Shown: positions 19,345-28,295 of the stretch, piece by piece
Layout of the letters: each line of letters begins with the position of its first letter
Numbering within the stretch: the first letter of the stretch is position 1
Assembly: GCA_015234525.1 (NCBI GenBank)
Contig: JADGMX010000006.1
Location: forward strand, 62,001-126,000
Direction: 5' to 3'
DNA length: 64,000 nt
DNA from: Flavobacterium sp.
Lineage (GTDB): Bacteria > Bacteroidota > Bacteroidia > Flavobacteriales > Flavobacteriaceae
The notes under the pieces: generated by a model
Seen by the model: the letters and a program-made list of their open reading frames with translations, nothing else
Told to the model about the DNA's origin: nothing
Databases searched by the model: none
Made by a program: the position numbers and the translations under genes

Positions 19345-20238
19345 TTAAACTTCGGCATTTAAAAAATCGATCAAATCTTTATTTAACCGCTCTTTGTGGG
19401 TGAAGAAGAGTCCGTGTGGCGCTCCTTCGTAAATCAGGTATCTGTTATTGAGAACCAACTTGGCGGCTTTTAATGATGAAACCTCGACCGGGACATTTTT
19501 ATCAGAATCACCGTGAATGAAAAGTGTGGGCACCTGGATCATTCGCATGTCGTCCCGGAAGTCGGTTGTTGAAAATGATTTTAGACATTCAAGGGTTGCA
19601 CGTGGTGACGCGGCTGCCGCAATGTTGATGTCATTTTGCAAAAATGCGTTACTTACCGGTTTGCTCAGCATTCCGACGCCATAAAATGTTTTTCCGAAAT
19701 CTTCGAGAAAAGCCATTCGGTCTTCGCGGATGGTTTCGGCGCGTTCGTCAAATTTTTCCTGAGGAACACCATCTTCATTGTCGTCGGTTTTTAGCAAGTA
19801 TGGAGTGACGGCTGAGATGAAAACTGCTTTTGAAACGCCTTCGCCACCGTGACGACCAAAATATCTGGCAACTTCACCGCCACCCATCGAAAATCCGACA
19901 AGTGCAAATTCGGTTAAGCCAAGTTCGTCGACAACTTCTTTAAGATCATCGGCAAGCGTGTCGTAATCGTAGCCGCTCCAAGGTTGTGATGATTTTCCAA
20001 ATCCACGACGGTCGTAAGTGATGACGCGGAAGTTATTTTTGACAAGCGTTTCGATCTGATATTCCCACATGTCGCCGGAAAGCGGCCAACCGTGCACAAG
20101 AACTACGGGTTTGCCTTTGCCATAATCCCGAACGTAGATACTGACATCAGTATCGGTTTCGATATAAAAATCGGATTCAGCCGGTCCTGTAAATTCGTCG
20201 TCGTTTTGCGAAGTAAAATCTGGTCTGATTGTGTCCAT
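19345..20238 (-). CDS. Alpha/beta hydrolase, chloroperoxidase/arylesterase-like
   Basis: A 297-residue serine hydrolase of the alpha/beta fold. Oxyanion loop VLVHGWPLSGDMWEYQ, nucleophile elbow ALVGFSMGGGEVARY (Ser), a late Asp in IHGDSDKNVPVE and His in APHGLFFTHKERLN make the catalytic triad. This pattern is that of cofactor-free non-haem haloperoxidases, which mainly act as esterases. An N-terminal extension of about 30 acidic residues precedes the domain. It is monocistronic and divergent from csaA. Confidence 0.9.
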   Translation of the reverse strand: MDTIRPDFTSQNDDEFTGPAESDFYIETDTDVSIYVRDYGKGKPVVLVHGWPLSGDMWEYQIETLVKNNFRVITYDRRGFGKSSQPWSGYDYDTLADDLKEVVDELGLTEFALVGFSMGGGEVARYFGRHGGEGVSKAVFISAVTPYLLKTDDNEDGVPQEKFDERAETIREDRMAFLEDFGKTFYGVGMLSKPVSNAFLQNDINIAAAASPRATLECLKSFSTTDFRDDMRMIQVPTLFIHGDSDKNVPVEVSSLKAAKLVLNNRYLIYEGAPHGLFFTHKERLNKDLIDFLNAEV

Positions 20239-20330
20239 AAGTTCGTTTTTTTAAATTTACATCAAAGAACGACCACGGAGGCCGGTTTTGTGTTACATAA
20301 TCATCAATAAATGTTTCAATATCAATTGCT

Positions 20331-20669
20331 ATGGAAGAATCGTCGTATTCGAATTTCGAAAAACTAAACATCCGAACGGGAACAATTGTTTCAGCCGAAA
20401 TTTTTGCCGAAGCCCGGAATCCCGCGTATAAATTGCAAATCGACTTTGGTAGCGAAATCGGAGTTTTAAAATCGTCTGCGCAAATAACAGCGCGTTACCA
20501 GCCGGAAGATTTGCTCGGCCGTCAAATAGTTGCGGTTGTCAATTTCCCTAGAAAGCAGATCGGGAAATTTATGAGTGAATGTCTGGTGCTTGGGGCAGCC
20601 GGTGAAAATGGCGATGTTATTTTATTGCAACCCGAGAGGCGAACGAAGAATGGCCAACGGGTTTTGTGA
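20331..20669 (+). CDS. csaA: CsaA-like tRNA-binding protein
   Basis: A 112-residue single OB-fold protein of the tRNA-binding (EMAP/Trbp111) family. Signature segments: FEKLNIRTGTIVSAE, ARNPAYKLQIDFGSEIG, LKSSAQIT, GRQIVAVVNFPRKQIG and SECLVLGA. CsaA proteins bind tRNA as dimers and have been described as export chaperones. Structured repeat copy 4 lies downstream and points the same way. Confidence 0.93.
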   Translation: MEESSYSNFEKLNIRTGTIVSAEIFAEARNPAYKLQIDFGSEIGVLKSSAQITARYQPEDLLGRQIVAVVNFPRKQIGKFMSECLVLGAAGENGDVILLQPERRTKNGQRVL

Positions 20670-20678
20670 TCTAATTAA

Positions 20679-20740
20679 GCAATGTGGCAAATTGGCAATG
20701 TAACAATGTAACAGTGTAGCAATGTGGAAATGTAGCAATG
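20679..20740. repeat. Octamer array D
   Basis: CAATGTGGCAAATTGG, CAATGTAACAATGTAACAG and related units in the 303-base csaA-DUF3276 gap. Structured repeat copy 4 follows 100 bases later. Confidence 0.65.
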
Positions 20741-20841
20741 ACGAGGGAGATCATGAAACAAGGTGAAAATCAAACATTTTTACAATTCAGTTACTAGCGA
20801 ATCAGTTTGTGAAGAAGTGGCCGAGCGGAGGTTATCAACCA

Positions 20842-20930
20842 GGCCTAGCCCGGATGGAAGCGGTTATCCTTTTTTGCCGACGCCTTGCGGAGGTAAAAAA
20901 GATAGTAGCGAACAGCCGGATTAGCTCCTA
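20842..20930 (+). ncRNA. Structured repeat copy 4 (Flavo-1-like)
   Basis: CCTAGCCCGGAT at the 5' edge and CCGGATTAGCTCCTA at the 3' edge. Helix TATC/GATA is present and the apex is TTTTTTGCC..GGTAAAAAAG. It lies between convergent genes. Confidence 0.68.
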
Positions 20931-20935
20931 AAAAA

Positions 20936-20958
20936 AAGCCGAAGATAAACTTCGGCCT
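20936..20958 (-). terminator. Terminator of the DUF3276 gene
   Basis: GCCGAAG/CTTCGGC stem with flanking A/T pairs; on the minus strand eight T follow, leading into structured repeat copy 4. Confidence 0.85.
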
Positions 20959-20972
20959 TGATTATTTTGGGA

Positions 20973-21365
20973 TTAAATATCGTCGAAATCAATGTTGGTA
21001 AAGGTGGACAGCGCGGGCATTGCAAGCGGCGTTTCTTCGGTAAGATACTCTTTTTTGTAATCGCGTTGATGGCGCTCTGAGATGACTTCCTCGCCTTTGT
21101 GGTTTAAAACATACGCAGTCATTTCGTTGAAAATGTCTGAAAATGCGGCAAAATCTTCCTTATACAAGTAAATTTTGTGCTTCTTAAAATGAAATGACCC
21201 GTCTTCTTCGGTAAATTTTTTACTTTCGGTGATCGTGATGTAATAATCGTCGGCTTTGGTGGCACGCACATCAAAAAAATAAGTTCTTCTTCCAGCACGC
21301 AAAACTTTTGAAAAGATCTCTTCTTTTTCTAGCATTTCATTTTCTCTCATATTCATCTTGGTCAA
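20973..21365 (-). CDS. DUF3276 (PUR-alpha-like) protein
   Basis: A 130-residue protein (125 if started at MRENEMLEKEEIFSKV, the likelier start by family pattern). The segment KVLRAGRRTYFFDVRATK and HFKKHKIYLYKEDFAAF is characteristic of DUF3276, the bacterial PUR-domain family, whose members in Borrelia and flavobacteria fold like eukaryotic Pur-alpha and bind nucleic acid. An acidic C-tail follows. Role in the cell unknown; monocistronic with a good terminator. Confidence 0.9.
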   Translation of the reverse strand: MTKMNMRENEMLEKEEIFSKVLRAGRRTYFFDVRATKADDYYITITESKKFTEEDGSFHFKKHKIYLYKEDFAAFSDIFNEMTAYVLNHKGEEVISERHQRDYKKEYLTEETPLAMPALSTFTNIDFDDI

Positions 21366-21412
21366 TTGTTGATTGATTTTCCAAAAATGAAAAAAAAAGG
21401 TTAATAAAACAA

Positions 21413-23173
21413 CTATTCGCTAAATTCTTTTTCGGACAATTGTTTTAGGTAGAGTTCCTTGTAATAGCCTTCGGTGGCTACGAGTTGATCGTGTGATCCT
21501 TGTTGTTTTACCTCGCCGTTTTCCAGAATTATGATCTTGTCGGCGTTTTTGGCTGATGACACGCGATGGCTTACAATGATTGTAGTTTTGCCTTTGGTAA
21601 TTTCGAGCAGGTTTTGGAGTATGGCTTCTTCAGTTTCCGTATCGACCGCCGAAAGCGAATCGTCCAGCAACAGGATTTCGGGGTTTTTAATAATGGCTCT
21701 CGCGATGGAAACACGCTGTTTTTGTCCGCCGGAAAGCGTGATTCCGCGTTCGCCCAAAACCGTTTCGTACTGCATTTTAAAATTGACAATGTTCTCGTGA
21801 ACAACCGCAAGTTTAGCCGCGTTGATTACTTGTTCGTCGGTGGCGTCTTCTTTTCCGAATTTGATGTTGTTTTTTATCGAATCGGAGAATAAAAACGCAT
21901 CTTGAGGAACGATTCCGATGCTGTCGCGAAGATCGTTGAGGTTGAGGTTTTCGATGGGCTTGTTGTCGATCAGGATGGTGCCGCTTGAAACATCGTACAT
22001 TCTGGAGATCAGCGACAAAATTGTCGATTTTCCGGAACCGGTTTTTCCGAGAATTGCCAACGTCTCGCCTTGATTGACCGTAAATGAAATGTTGTGAAGC
22101 GCCTCAATATTGGTGTCTTGATAGGTATAGCTCACATTGTTAAAGGCGATTTGGCCGCTGATTGGCGTTGGCCCGGGGTTGGTATTTTTAATGTCGGGCT
22201 GAATATGTAGAAATTCGTTGATTCGCTTTTGAGAGGCTTCGGCTTCCTGAACCATTGATGATACCCAGCCAAGCGACGCAACAGGCCAGGTCAGCATGTT
22301 GACATATAGGATGAATTCGGCTATGGTTCCGATGCTTTGGATTGTTCCCTCGATATACATCATACCGCCGAAATAGATGACAACCAGATTGCTGATGCCG
22401 ATTAGTGCCATCATCAGCGGGCCAAACAACGATTGAACTTTCGCCAGACTTAAACTTTTTTGTTTGCTCTCGTCAGAGAGATCGACCATGTTTTTCTGAT
22501 GCTGATCTTCCAGCGAATACGCTTTGATGACGCGAATGCCTGAAAATATCTCCTGTGTAAAACTCGATACTTTTGAAAGATATTGCTGGAAAATTGTGCT
22601 GCGTTTATTGATCTCTGAACTCAGTTTAAAAATTGCGTAGGACAAGATCGGCAGCGGAAGCAGCGTGTAAAGCGTAAGCAAAGGCGACACGTTGTACATA
22701 TATATGATAACGATGGCGAAACGAATTGCGGTATTTATGGTGTACATCACGGCAGGGCCAACATACATTCGCACTTTTCCGACATCTTCACTGATTCGGT
22801 TCATTAAGTCGCCCGTGCGGTTTTGCTTGTAAAAGTTTTGCGATAAAACCGTGTAATGCCTAAAAACTTCATTTTTGAGATCGTATTCGATGTGCCGCGA
22901 CATGACAATCAGGGTTTGACGCATTAAAAACGTGAGAAATCCCGCGATCAACGTGGTTCCGATTATGAGCAGAATGTTGTGAAGAAGCTCAGTTCTGATC
23001 AGTGCTGGATCGGCATTTTTGCCCCAATAATCCTCGATTGCCCGAAATGAATCGCTGATAAGTTTGGGTGTGAAGAGCGAAAATATCTGAGCTGCAATCG
23101 TTGTAATGATTCCGATTAGGAAACTATACTTGTATTTAACGAAATATTTATTTAAATATTGAAGTTCCTTCAT
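21413..23173 (-). CDS. ABC exporter, ATPase-permease fusion (MsbA/MDR-like)
   Basis: A 586-residue half-transporter started at MKELQYLNKYFVKYKYSFL. Residues about 1-320 hold six membrane helices. The C-terminal ATPase has Walker A ILGKTGSGKST, signature LSGGQKQRVSIARAI, Walker B ILLLDDSLSAVD and switch His in IIVSHRVSS. The residue after Walker B, normally the catalytic Glu, is Asp here, as in the degenerate half of some heterodimeric exporters; no partner gene is adjacent. Substrate (lipid or drug) unknown. Confidence 0.92.
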   Translation of the reverse strand: MKELQYLNKYFVKYKYSFLIGIITTIAAQIFSLFTPKLISDSFRAIEDYWGKNADPALIRTELLHNILLIIGTTLIAGFLTFLMRQTLIVMSRHIEYDLKNEVFRHYTVLSQNFYKQNRTGDLMNRISEDVGKVRMYVGPAVMYTINTAIRFAIVIIYMYNVSPLLTLYTLLPLPILSYAIFKLSSEINKRSTIFQQYLSKVSSFTQEIFSGIRVIKAYSLEDQHQKNMVDLSDESKQKSLSLAKVQSLFGPLMMALIGISNLVVIYFGGMMYIEGTIQSIGTIAEFILYVNMLTWPVASLGWVSSMVQEAEASQKRINEFLHIQPDIKNTNPGPTPISGQIAFNNVSYTYQDTNIEALHNISFTVNQGETLAILGKTGSGKSTILSLISRMYDVSSGTILIDNKPIENLNLNDLRDSIGIVPQDAFLFSDSIKNNIKFGKEDATDEQVINAAKLAVVHENIVNFKMQYETVLGERGITLSGGQKQRVSIARAIIKNPEILLLDDSLSAVDTETEEAILQNLLEITKGKTTIIVSHRVSSAKNADKIIILENGEVKQQGSHDQLVATEGYYKELYLKQLSEKEFSE

Positions 23174-23285
23174 TGTGAGGCTAACTACGGGGAAAATATT
23201 AAGTTTGACGCAAATTTTTAACAAAAACACTAAATGACTTCTTGTCAGAAATTTATGTATTTGCGAATAAAACCTTAATTAATTG

Positions 23286-23313
23286 TTGAATATTGAATAA
23301 AATCCTAATTTTG
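23286..23313 (+). promoter_or_regulatory. Promoter of the leucine-type dehydrogenase gene
   Basis: TTG (23286-23288), 17 bases, then TAATTTTG (23306-23313): a full match to the Flavobacterium consensus TTG-N17-23-TAnnTTTG. The leader would be about 40 bases. Confidence 0.65.
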
Positions 23314-23355
23314 CAGTGGCTGATTTGATAAAGCCGCAACTTTAAACTACACTTC

Positions 23356-24459
23356 ATGATTACTGAAATCACTCCCGCTAACGAACTTTACAAAATCGAT
23401 CCGGTATTCGGACAAGTATCTTTCGACAACCATGAGCAGATCGTTTTCTGCAATGACAAAGATACAGGATTAAAAGCGATTATAGGAATTCATAACACAG
23501 TTTTAGGACCTGCTTTAGGCGGAACCCGAATGTGGAAATACAGCAACGAATGGGAAGCTTTGAACGACGTTTTGCGCTTATCACGTGGAATGACATACAA
23601 ATCTGCCGTAACAGGACTAAACCTTGGTGGAGGTAAAGCAGTTATCATTGGTGATGCTAAAACTGACAAGACGCCGGAGATGATGACTAAATTTGGTCAG
23701 TTCATCGAATCGTTGAGCGGAAAATATATCACTGCTGAAGATGTTGGAACAACTACTGCCGACATGGACATTGTAAGAGATGCAACAAAATATGTAACCG
23801 GTATTTCTGAAAGCAGAGGTGGATCCGGAAATCCGTCGCCTGTAACAGGATATGGTGTTTACATGGGAATGAAAGCGGCTGCAAAGCACAAATTCGGAAC
23901 CGATAAATTAGAAGGCAAAAAAATCCTTGTTCAAGGTATCGGTCACGTAGGAGAAACACTTGTTAGCTACCTAACTAAAGAAGGAGCGATTGTTCAAATC
24001 ACTGATATCAACCAAGCTCGTCTTGAGGAAGTAAGCGCGAAATACGGCGTTCAGATTTTCAACGGCGACGATCTTTACAGTGCTGATGTTGATATTTACG
24101 CACCATGTGCACTTGGAGCAACCGTTAACGACGAAACAATCCACAAAATCAAAGCTAAAGTTATTGCCGGTGCTGCAAACAACCAGTTGGCAAACGAAGA
24201 AGTTCACGGTCAGATTTTGCGTGAACGCGGAATTCTTTATGCGCCTGATTTCCTGATCAACGCTGGTGGAATCATCAATGTTTACGGTGAGATTGTAAAA
24301 TACGAACCGGGTGAAGCAATGCGCAGAACTGAAAACATTTACAACACAACGTTGGAAATCATGCAAATGGCAGACGCACAAGGTATCACTACCTACAAAG
24401 CGGCACTTGCAGTTGCAGAACAACGCATCGAGACTCGTAGAAAAGAAAACGCGAGATAG
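23356..24459 (+). CDS. Leu/Val/Phe-type amino acid dehydrogenase
   Basis: A 367-residue NAD-dependent dehydrogenase of the Glu/Leu/Phe/Val family that deaminates branched-chain or aromatic amino acids to 2-oxo acids. Catalytic Lys lies in LNLGGGKAVIIGD, the conserved GPALGGTRMW binds substrate, and the Rossmann motif is VQGIGHVGETL. AEDVGTTTADMD and LINAGGIINVYGE are typical of leucine dehydrogenases, including flavobacterial ones. Exact substrate preference cannot be read from sequence. A perfect-stem terminator follows. Confidence 0.93.
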   Translation: MITEITPANELYKIDPVFGQVSFDNHEQIVFCNDKDTGLKAIIGIHNTVLGPALGGTRMWKYSNEWEALNDVLRLSRGMTYKSAVTGLNLGGGKAVIIGDAKTDKTPEMMTKFGQFIESLSGKYITAEDVGTTTADMDIVRDATKYVTGISESRGGSGNPSPVTGYGVYMGMKAAAKHKFGTDKLEGKKILVQGIGHVGETLVSYLTKEGAIVQITDINQARLEEVSAKYGVQIFNGDDLYSADVDIYAPCALGATVNDETIHKIKAKVIAGAANNQLANEEVHGQILRERGILYAPDFLINAGGIINVYGEIVKYEPGEAMRRTENIYNTTLEIMQMADAQGITTYKAALAVAEQRIETRRKENAR

Positions 24460-24480
24460 AGATCGTCTAAATATTATTCT

Positions 24481-24488
24481 TATTTTTG
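24481..24488 (+). promoter_or_regulatory. -7 element, possible nusB promoter
   Basis: TATTTTTG followed at once by the dehydrogenase terminator. If active, transcription would start inside the terminator's left arm, destroying it for its own transcript. Confidence 0.4.
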
Positions 24489-24490
24489 CG

Positions 24491-24516
24491 GGAGCGAAAG
24501 ATTTCTTTCGCTCCCT
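24491..24516 (+). terminator. Terminator of the dehydrogenase gene
   Basis: Perfect 11-base stem GGGAGCGAAAG/CTTTCGCTCCC with a 4-base loop, followed by TTAATTTTTT. Confidence 0.88.
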
Positions 24517-24541
24517 TAATTTTTTAAAAAGTTCTTACCCG

Positions 24542-25486
24542 GTGTTAAACAGAAGACATATCCGTGTTAAAGTGATGCAATCCATTTACGCAATGCATCA
24601 AAATGGATCAGACAATATGCAGAAAGAAGAAAAATTTCTTTTCTACAGTATTGAAAATATCCTCGACCTCTATTTGATTATGCTGTCTTCGTTGGTCGAG
24701 ATTCGGGACAAGGAAGAGGAGTATCTTCAAAAGTCCGCTAAAAAGCACCTTGCAACACCAGCTGAGCGTAATCCAAACAAGAAATTCATCAACAATGCAA
24801 TTCTTGTTTCCCTTGCAGAGAATTCATCGCTAAGCATCGCCCTCGAAGATCGGAAGATCAACAATTGGCAACAAAATGATGATTATATTTTAATCATGCT
24901 GAGTGCTATCCGCGAAAGCGATATTTACAAAGAATACATGTCGACTACCGATACAACTTTCGAACAGGATCGTCAGTTTGTGATTGATATGTTTATGGAA
25001 CTTATTGCTCCTAACGAAAAATTGTACGAATATCTTGAGGATAACAAACTTACGTGGGTTGATGACATTCCGCTTGTAAATACGCAAATCGTTAAACAAC
25101 TTCGGTCAATCAAACCGAATTCGCACCAGTCATTTTCAGTTCCGAAATTGTACAAAGACGACGAGGACCGCGATTTTGCCCGCGATCTTTTTCGCAAAAC
25201 CTTGCTCAATGAAAGCGAACTTGCAAAGGAATACATCGATAAAACTCCGAATTGGGATACCGAACGTATTGCGGAAATCGATACCATCATCTTAAAAATG
25301 GCAATTTGCGAATTTTTAAAATTCCCGTCGATTCCTGTAAAAGTGACCATCAACGAATACCTTGAGATTGCGAAGGAATATTCGACGCCAAAAAGCAGTA
25401 TTTTTATCAACGGAATCTTAGATAATCTTGTAAAAGAATTCACCGCCGCCGAAAAACTAAACAAAATTGGCCGCGGATTAATGTAA
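24542..25486 (+). CDS. nusB: Transcription antitermination protein NusB, long Bacteroidota form
   Basis: A 314-residue NusB starting at a GTG: VLNRRHIRVKVMQSIYAMHQ is the conserved family start, so upstream in-frame residues (shared with the dehydrogenase region) are not coding. NusB with NusE/S10 binds boxA of rRNA leaders. The recognisable all-helical NusB core is C-terminal (DFARDLFRKTLLNE, RIAEIDTIILKMAICEFL, VTINEYLEIAKEYSTPKSSIFINGILD), preceded by a long helical N-terminal region. E. coli NusB is about 139 residues. First gene of an operon with DUF1573 and yajC. Confidence 0.93.
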   Translation: MLNRRHIRVKVMQSIYAMHQNGSDNMQKEEKFLFYSIENILDLYLIMLSSLVEIRDKEEEYLQKSAKKHLATPAERNPNKKFINNAILVSLAENSSLSIALEDRKINNWQQNDDYILIMLSAIRESDIYKEYMSTTDTTFEQDRQFVIDMFMELIAPNEKLYEYLEDNKLTWVDDIPLVNTQIVKQLRSIKPNSHQSFSVPKLYKDDEDRDFARDLFRKTLLNESELAKEYIDKTPNWDTERIAEIDTIILKMAICEFLKFPSIPVKVTINEYLEIAKEYSTPKSSIFINGILDNLVKEFTAAEKLNKIGRGLM

Positions 25487-25503
25487 AACTTAAAATTTTA
25501 ATC

Positions 25504-26022
25504 ATGATTAGAAAATTTGTTTGCCTTTTATCAGTAACGACTTTATTTGCAACGACCTCTTGTAAGGATTCGGATGCAATTTCTAAAATTGACGATAATG
25601 CGGTGGAAGTAGCACCTGCATCAACTGAATCAGTAATTGCTTCAGATCCGAATATTGCACCGCCGGAAGTATCGCCAACTGAAACTGCCGATGCCTCAGG
25701 AGCGATTATGACTTTCGATAAGTCTGAACACGATTTCGGTTCGATCTCAGAAGGTGAAAATGTTACGTACGACTTTGCATTTAAAAATACCGGAAAAAGC
25801 GATTTGATCATTACCGATGCCAAAGGTTCATGCGGTTGCACCGTTCCTGAATATCCGAAAGATCCAATCAAACCAGGAGCATCAGGGAAAATTAAAGTGT
25901 CTTTCAACTCGTCAGGCCGACCTGGTCAACAACAAAAAACAGTTACCATCACAACCAACACCTCAAAAGGTACCGAACAACTTAACATCAAAGCCAGCGT
26001 AAAGCCTAAGGCAAGCGCATAA
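25504..26022 (+). CDS. DUF1573 lipoprotein
   Basis: A 172-residue lipoprotein: signal MIRKFVCLLSVTTLFATTSC with lipobox Cys20. After a low-complexity Ala/Glu/Ser linker, residues about 65-165 form the DUF1573 Ig-like domain: FDKSEHDFGSISEGENVTYDF, FKNTGKSDLIITDAKGSCGCT and GKIKVSFNSSGRPG. This family is abundant in Bacteroidota and its function is unknown. It sits between nusB and yajC with short spacings, the common order in this phylum. Confidence 0.9.
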   Translation: MIRKFVCLLSVTTLFATTSCKDSDAISKIDDNAVEVAPASTESVIASDPNIAPPEVSPTETADASGAIMTFDKSEHDFGSISEGENVTYDFAFKNTGKSDLIITDAKGSCGCTVPEYPKDPIKPGASGKIKVSFNSSGRPGQQQKTVTITTNTSKGTEQLNIKASVKPKASA

Positions 26023-26032
26023 TTTTTAAACT

Positions 26033-26317
26033 ATGGAACAAATACAGCCTTTATTACCGTTTTTATTAATGTTTGTGGTGATCTATTTCTTTATGATCTT
26101 GCCACAACAAAAAAGAGCAAAAAAAGAGCGCGCTTTTGAAAGCGGATTGAAAGTTGGCGATAGAATTATTACTAAAAGCGGACTTCACGGTCGGGTTTCT
26201 GAACTCGCTGAAGCTACCGTGGTCGTCGAAACCATGTCAGGTAAACTAAAAATGGAGCGTTCTGCTATATCAATGGAATTGAGTTCAAAACTCAATACGC
26301 CGGAAGTAAAGAAATAA
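26033..26317 (+). CDS. yajC: Preprotein translocase subunit YajC
   Basis: A 94-residue single-span membrane protein that associates with SecDF. The membrane segment PLLPFLLMFVVIYFFMILP is followed by the family motif QQKRAKKERAFESGLKVGDRI and TKSGLHGRVSEL. Last gene of the nusB operon; starts 10 bases after the DUF1573 stop. Confidence 0.96.
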   Translation: MEQIQPLLPFLLMFVVIYFFMILPQQKRAKKERAFESGLKVGDRIITKSGLHGRVSELAEATVVVETMSGKLKMERSAISMELSSKLNTPEVKK

Positions 26318-26331
26318 TCCTTTCCATAAAA

Positions 26332-26368
26332 AATGCCCCCAAATAGTGTCTAACTTTTTGGGGGCATT
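26332..26368. terminator. Bidirectional terminator between yajC and the YdeI-like gene
   Basis: 12-base perfect arms AATGCCCCCAAA/TTTGGGGGCATT around a 13-base loop. Six T follow on the minus strand; on the plus strand the T-run comes about 13 bases later. Confidence 0.8.
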
Positions 26369-26386
26369 GCGTTCAGGAGGCTTTTT

Positions 26387-26953
26387 TTATTTATACTTGT
26401 CGTTCAATCCGATTCCTTGTAAAATCATCGGCTTGATTTTTTCCATCCGATCAAGTTTGGTCTGTTCACGTTTCGCACTTTCAAGATGATCGATATACTC
26501 ACGTTGTTTTCCGGGTGTAAGTGAATTGAAAGCCTTCGAAAACGTAGCGTCTTTGGCAAGTTCGTCGTTTAAGAACAGTGATTCCGGCATCGGCTTTTTA
26601 GCGGGCTTAAACGTGAGATTGTTTCTCTCAACTTCGATCGCTTCCTGGATATATTCAAAAATCAGCTTTTCGTGTACAGCAACCGATTCAACCGAATCAA
26701 ATCGCCATTGTCTCATTACTTTCTCCTGATTTCCATCGGGATTTACGAGCATTTTCTTTGAATCTTTCAGGAACATGCCCTTAAAAAACCAAATCGCAAC
26801 GTGGTTTTTAAATCCGGCTATGCCCGCGACATTTTTGCCGTTTAATGTAAAGGCAGGCGCACCCCATTTTACGGTTTCACTGAGTTCGGTTTGAGCAAAT
26901 ATCGATTTGATCTTGTCGAACGCTTCAGCCCACTTGTCATTGGTCTTGTCCAT
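26387..26953 (-). CDS. YdeI/OmdA-like protein with DUF1801 domain
   Basis: A 188-residue cytoplasmic protein. Residues 1-115 are a DUF1801 (YdhG-like) domain (LSETVKWGAPAFTLNGKNVAG, HVAIWFFKGMFLKD). Residues 125-188 match the bacteriocin-protection OmdA/YdeI helical tail (AFNSLTPGKQREYIDHLESA, RMEKIKPMILQG). Molecular function unknown. Its ATG overlaps the pepT stop codon (TAATG), so it is translationally coupled to pepT. Confidence 0.88.
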   Translation of the reverse strand: MDKTNDKWAEAFDKIKSIFAQTELSETVKWGAPAFTLNGKNVAGIAGFKNHVAIWFFKGMFLKDSKKMLVNPDGNQEKVMRQWRFDSVESVAVHEKLIFEYIQEAIEVERNNLTFKPAKKPMPESLFLNDELAKDATFSKAFNSLTPGKQREYIDHLESAKREQTKLDRMEKIKPMILQGIGLNDKYK

Positions 26954-28206
26954 TATTTCAGGCCAAAATTCGGTTTAGCGGTTAATTCGGCGATTTTCAC
27001 GATGACGTCGGTCGCTTTTTGAATGCTTTCAACCGGAACGTACTCGTATTTTCCGTGAAAATTGTGTCCGCCGGCAAAAATATTCGGACAAGGAAGACCT
27101 TTATATGACAACTGACAACCGTCGGTTCCACCGCGAATCGCTTTAATTAATGGCTTTACGCCGATTTGATTCATGGCTTCAGCGGCAATGTCAACAATGT
27201 GCATAACGGGCTTCACCTTTTCTTTCATGTTGTAATATTGATCGCTTACTTCCGCTATCGCGATATCTTCACCAAATTGCTTAGCAAATTTCTTGTTGAT
27301 TTTCTTGGTGATATCGTGAATCAGCTGTTTGCGCTCTTTGAATTTCATCGAACTGTGATCGCGGATGATAAGCTCCAAAACGGTTTCTTCGATGCTTCCG
27401 TCTAAATGAGTAACGTGAAAGAATCCCTCGTAGCCCTTGGTTTCTTGCGGAATTTCATCCTTTGGCAATTGGTTGATAAAATCGTTTGCAATCAGCATCG
27501 AGTTAATCATTTTCCCTTTTGCGTAACCCGGGTGAACGCTTTTTCCTTTAAATGTGATCTTCGCTCCAGCGGCATTGAAATTTTCGTACTCCAACTCGCC
27601 AACCTGACTTCCATCCATGGTATAAGCCCATTCGGCGCCAAATTTCTCCACGTCAAATTTATGCGCGCCACGTCCAATTTCCTCATCAGGCGTAAAGCCA
27701 ACTCTGATCTTTCCGTGTTTAATCTCCGGATTTGCAATCAGATATTCCATTGCCGTCACGATTTCGGTAATTCCTGCTTTGTCATCGGCACCAAGTAGCG
27801 TGGTTCCGTCGGTAGTGATTAAAGTTTGTCCTTTATACATCAACAAATCTTTAAAATATGATGGCGAAAGCACAATATTTTGCTCAGCGTTCAAAACTAT
27901 GTCACTTCCGTCATAATTCGGAATGATCTGCGGATTGACATTGGCACCCGTAAAATCAGGAGTGGTGTCGTAATGTGAAACAAAACCAATCACCGGAACC
28001 TGATGGTCGACATTTGATTCAAGGGTAGCCATAACGTACCCGTTTTCATCAATGGTAACATCGGTCATCCCAATCGATTTCAATTCTTCAACCAGCATGT
28101 TTGCCAGAACGAGTTGTTTTTTTGTACTTGGAGTTGTCTCTGAATTTGGATCCGATTCGGTGTCGACTTTGACGTAGCTTATAAAGCGATCAATGATATG
28201 TTGCAT
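26953..28206 (-). CDS. pepT: Peptidase T (tripeptide aminopeptidase)
   Basis: A 417-residue M20-family zinc peptidase that removes N-terminal residues from tripeptides in the cytoplasm. Start [20 protein letters not shown] fits PepT; 20 extra upstream codons overlap the promoter element. Metal ligands: [34 protein letters not shown] and [12 protein letters not shown]. Two-gene operon with the YdeI-like gene; divergent from pyrD. Confidence 0.96.
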   Translation of the reverse strand: MQHIIDRFISYVKVDTESDPNSETTPSTKKQLVLANMLVEELKSIGMTDVTIDENGYVMATLESNVDHQVPVIGFVSHYDTTPDFTGANVNPQIIPNYDGSDIVLNAEQNIVLSPSYFKDLLMYKGQTLITTDGTTLLGADDKAGITEIVTAMEYLIANPEIKHGKIRVGFTPDEEIGRGAHKFDVEKFGAEWAYTMDGSQVGELEYENFNAAGAKITFKGKSVHPGYAKGKMINSMLIANDFINQLPKDEIPQETKGYEGFFHVTHLDGSIEETVLELIIRDHSSMKFKERKQLIHDITKKINKKFAKQFGEDIAIAEVSDQYYNMKEKVKPVMHIVDIAAEAMNQIGVKPLIKAIRGGTDGCQLSYKGLPCPNIFAGGHNFHGKYEYVPVESIQKATDVIVKIAELTAKPNFGLK

Positions 28207-28224
28207 GTGAAATTTAAATTTTCC

Positions 28225-28232
28225 CAAAGGTA
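28225..28232 (-). promoter_or_regulatory. -7 promoter element of pepT
   Basis: TACCTTTG on the minus strand, 18 bases before the pepT ATG. Confidence 0.55.
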
Positions 28233-28272
28233 CAAAATCAAATTTGTGATGAACCTTCTCTGACAATATTGT

Positions 28273-28280
28273 TACTTTTG
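28273..28280 (+). promoter_or_regulatory. -7 promoter element of pyrD
   Basis: TACTTTTG, 15 bases before the pyrD ATG; divergent from the pepT element 40 bases away. Confidence 0.55.
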
Positions 28281-28295
28281 CGCAAACACAATAAT

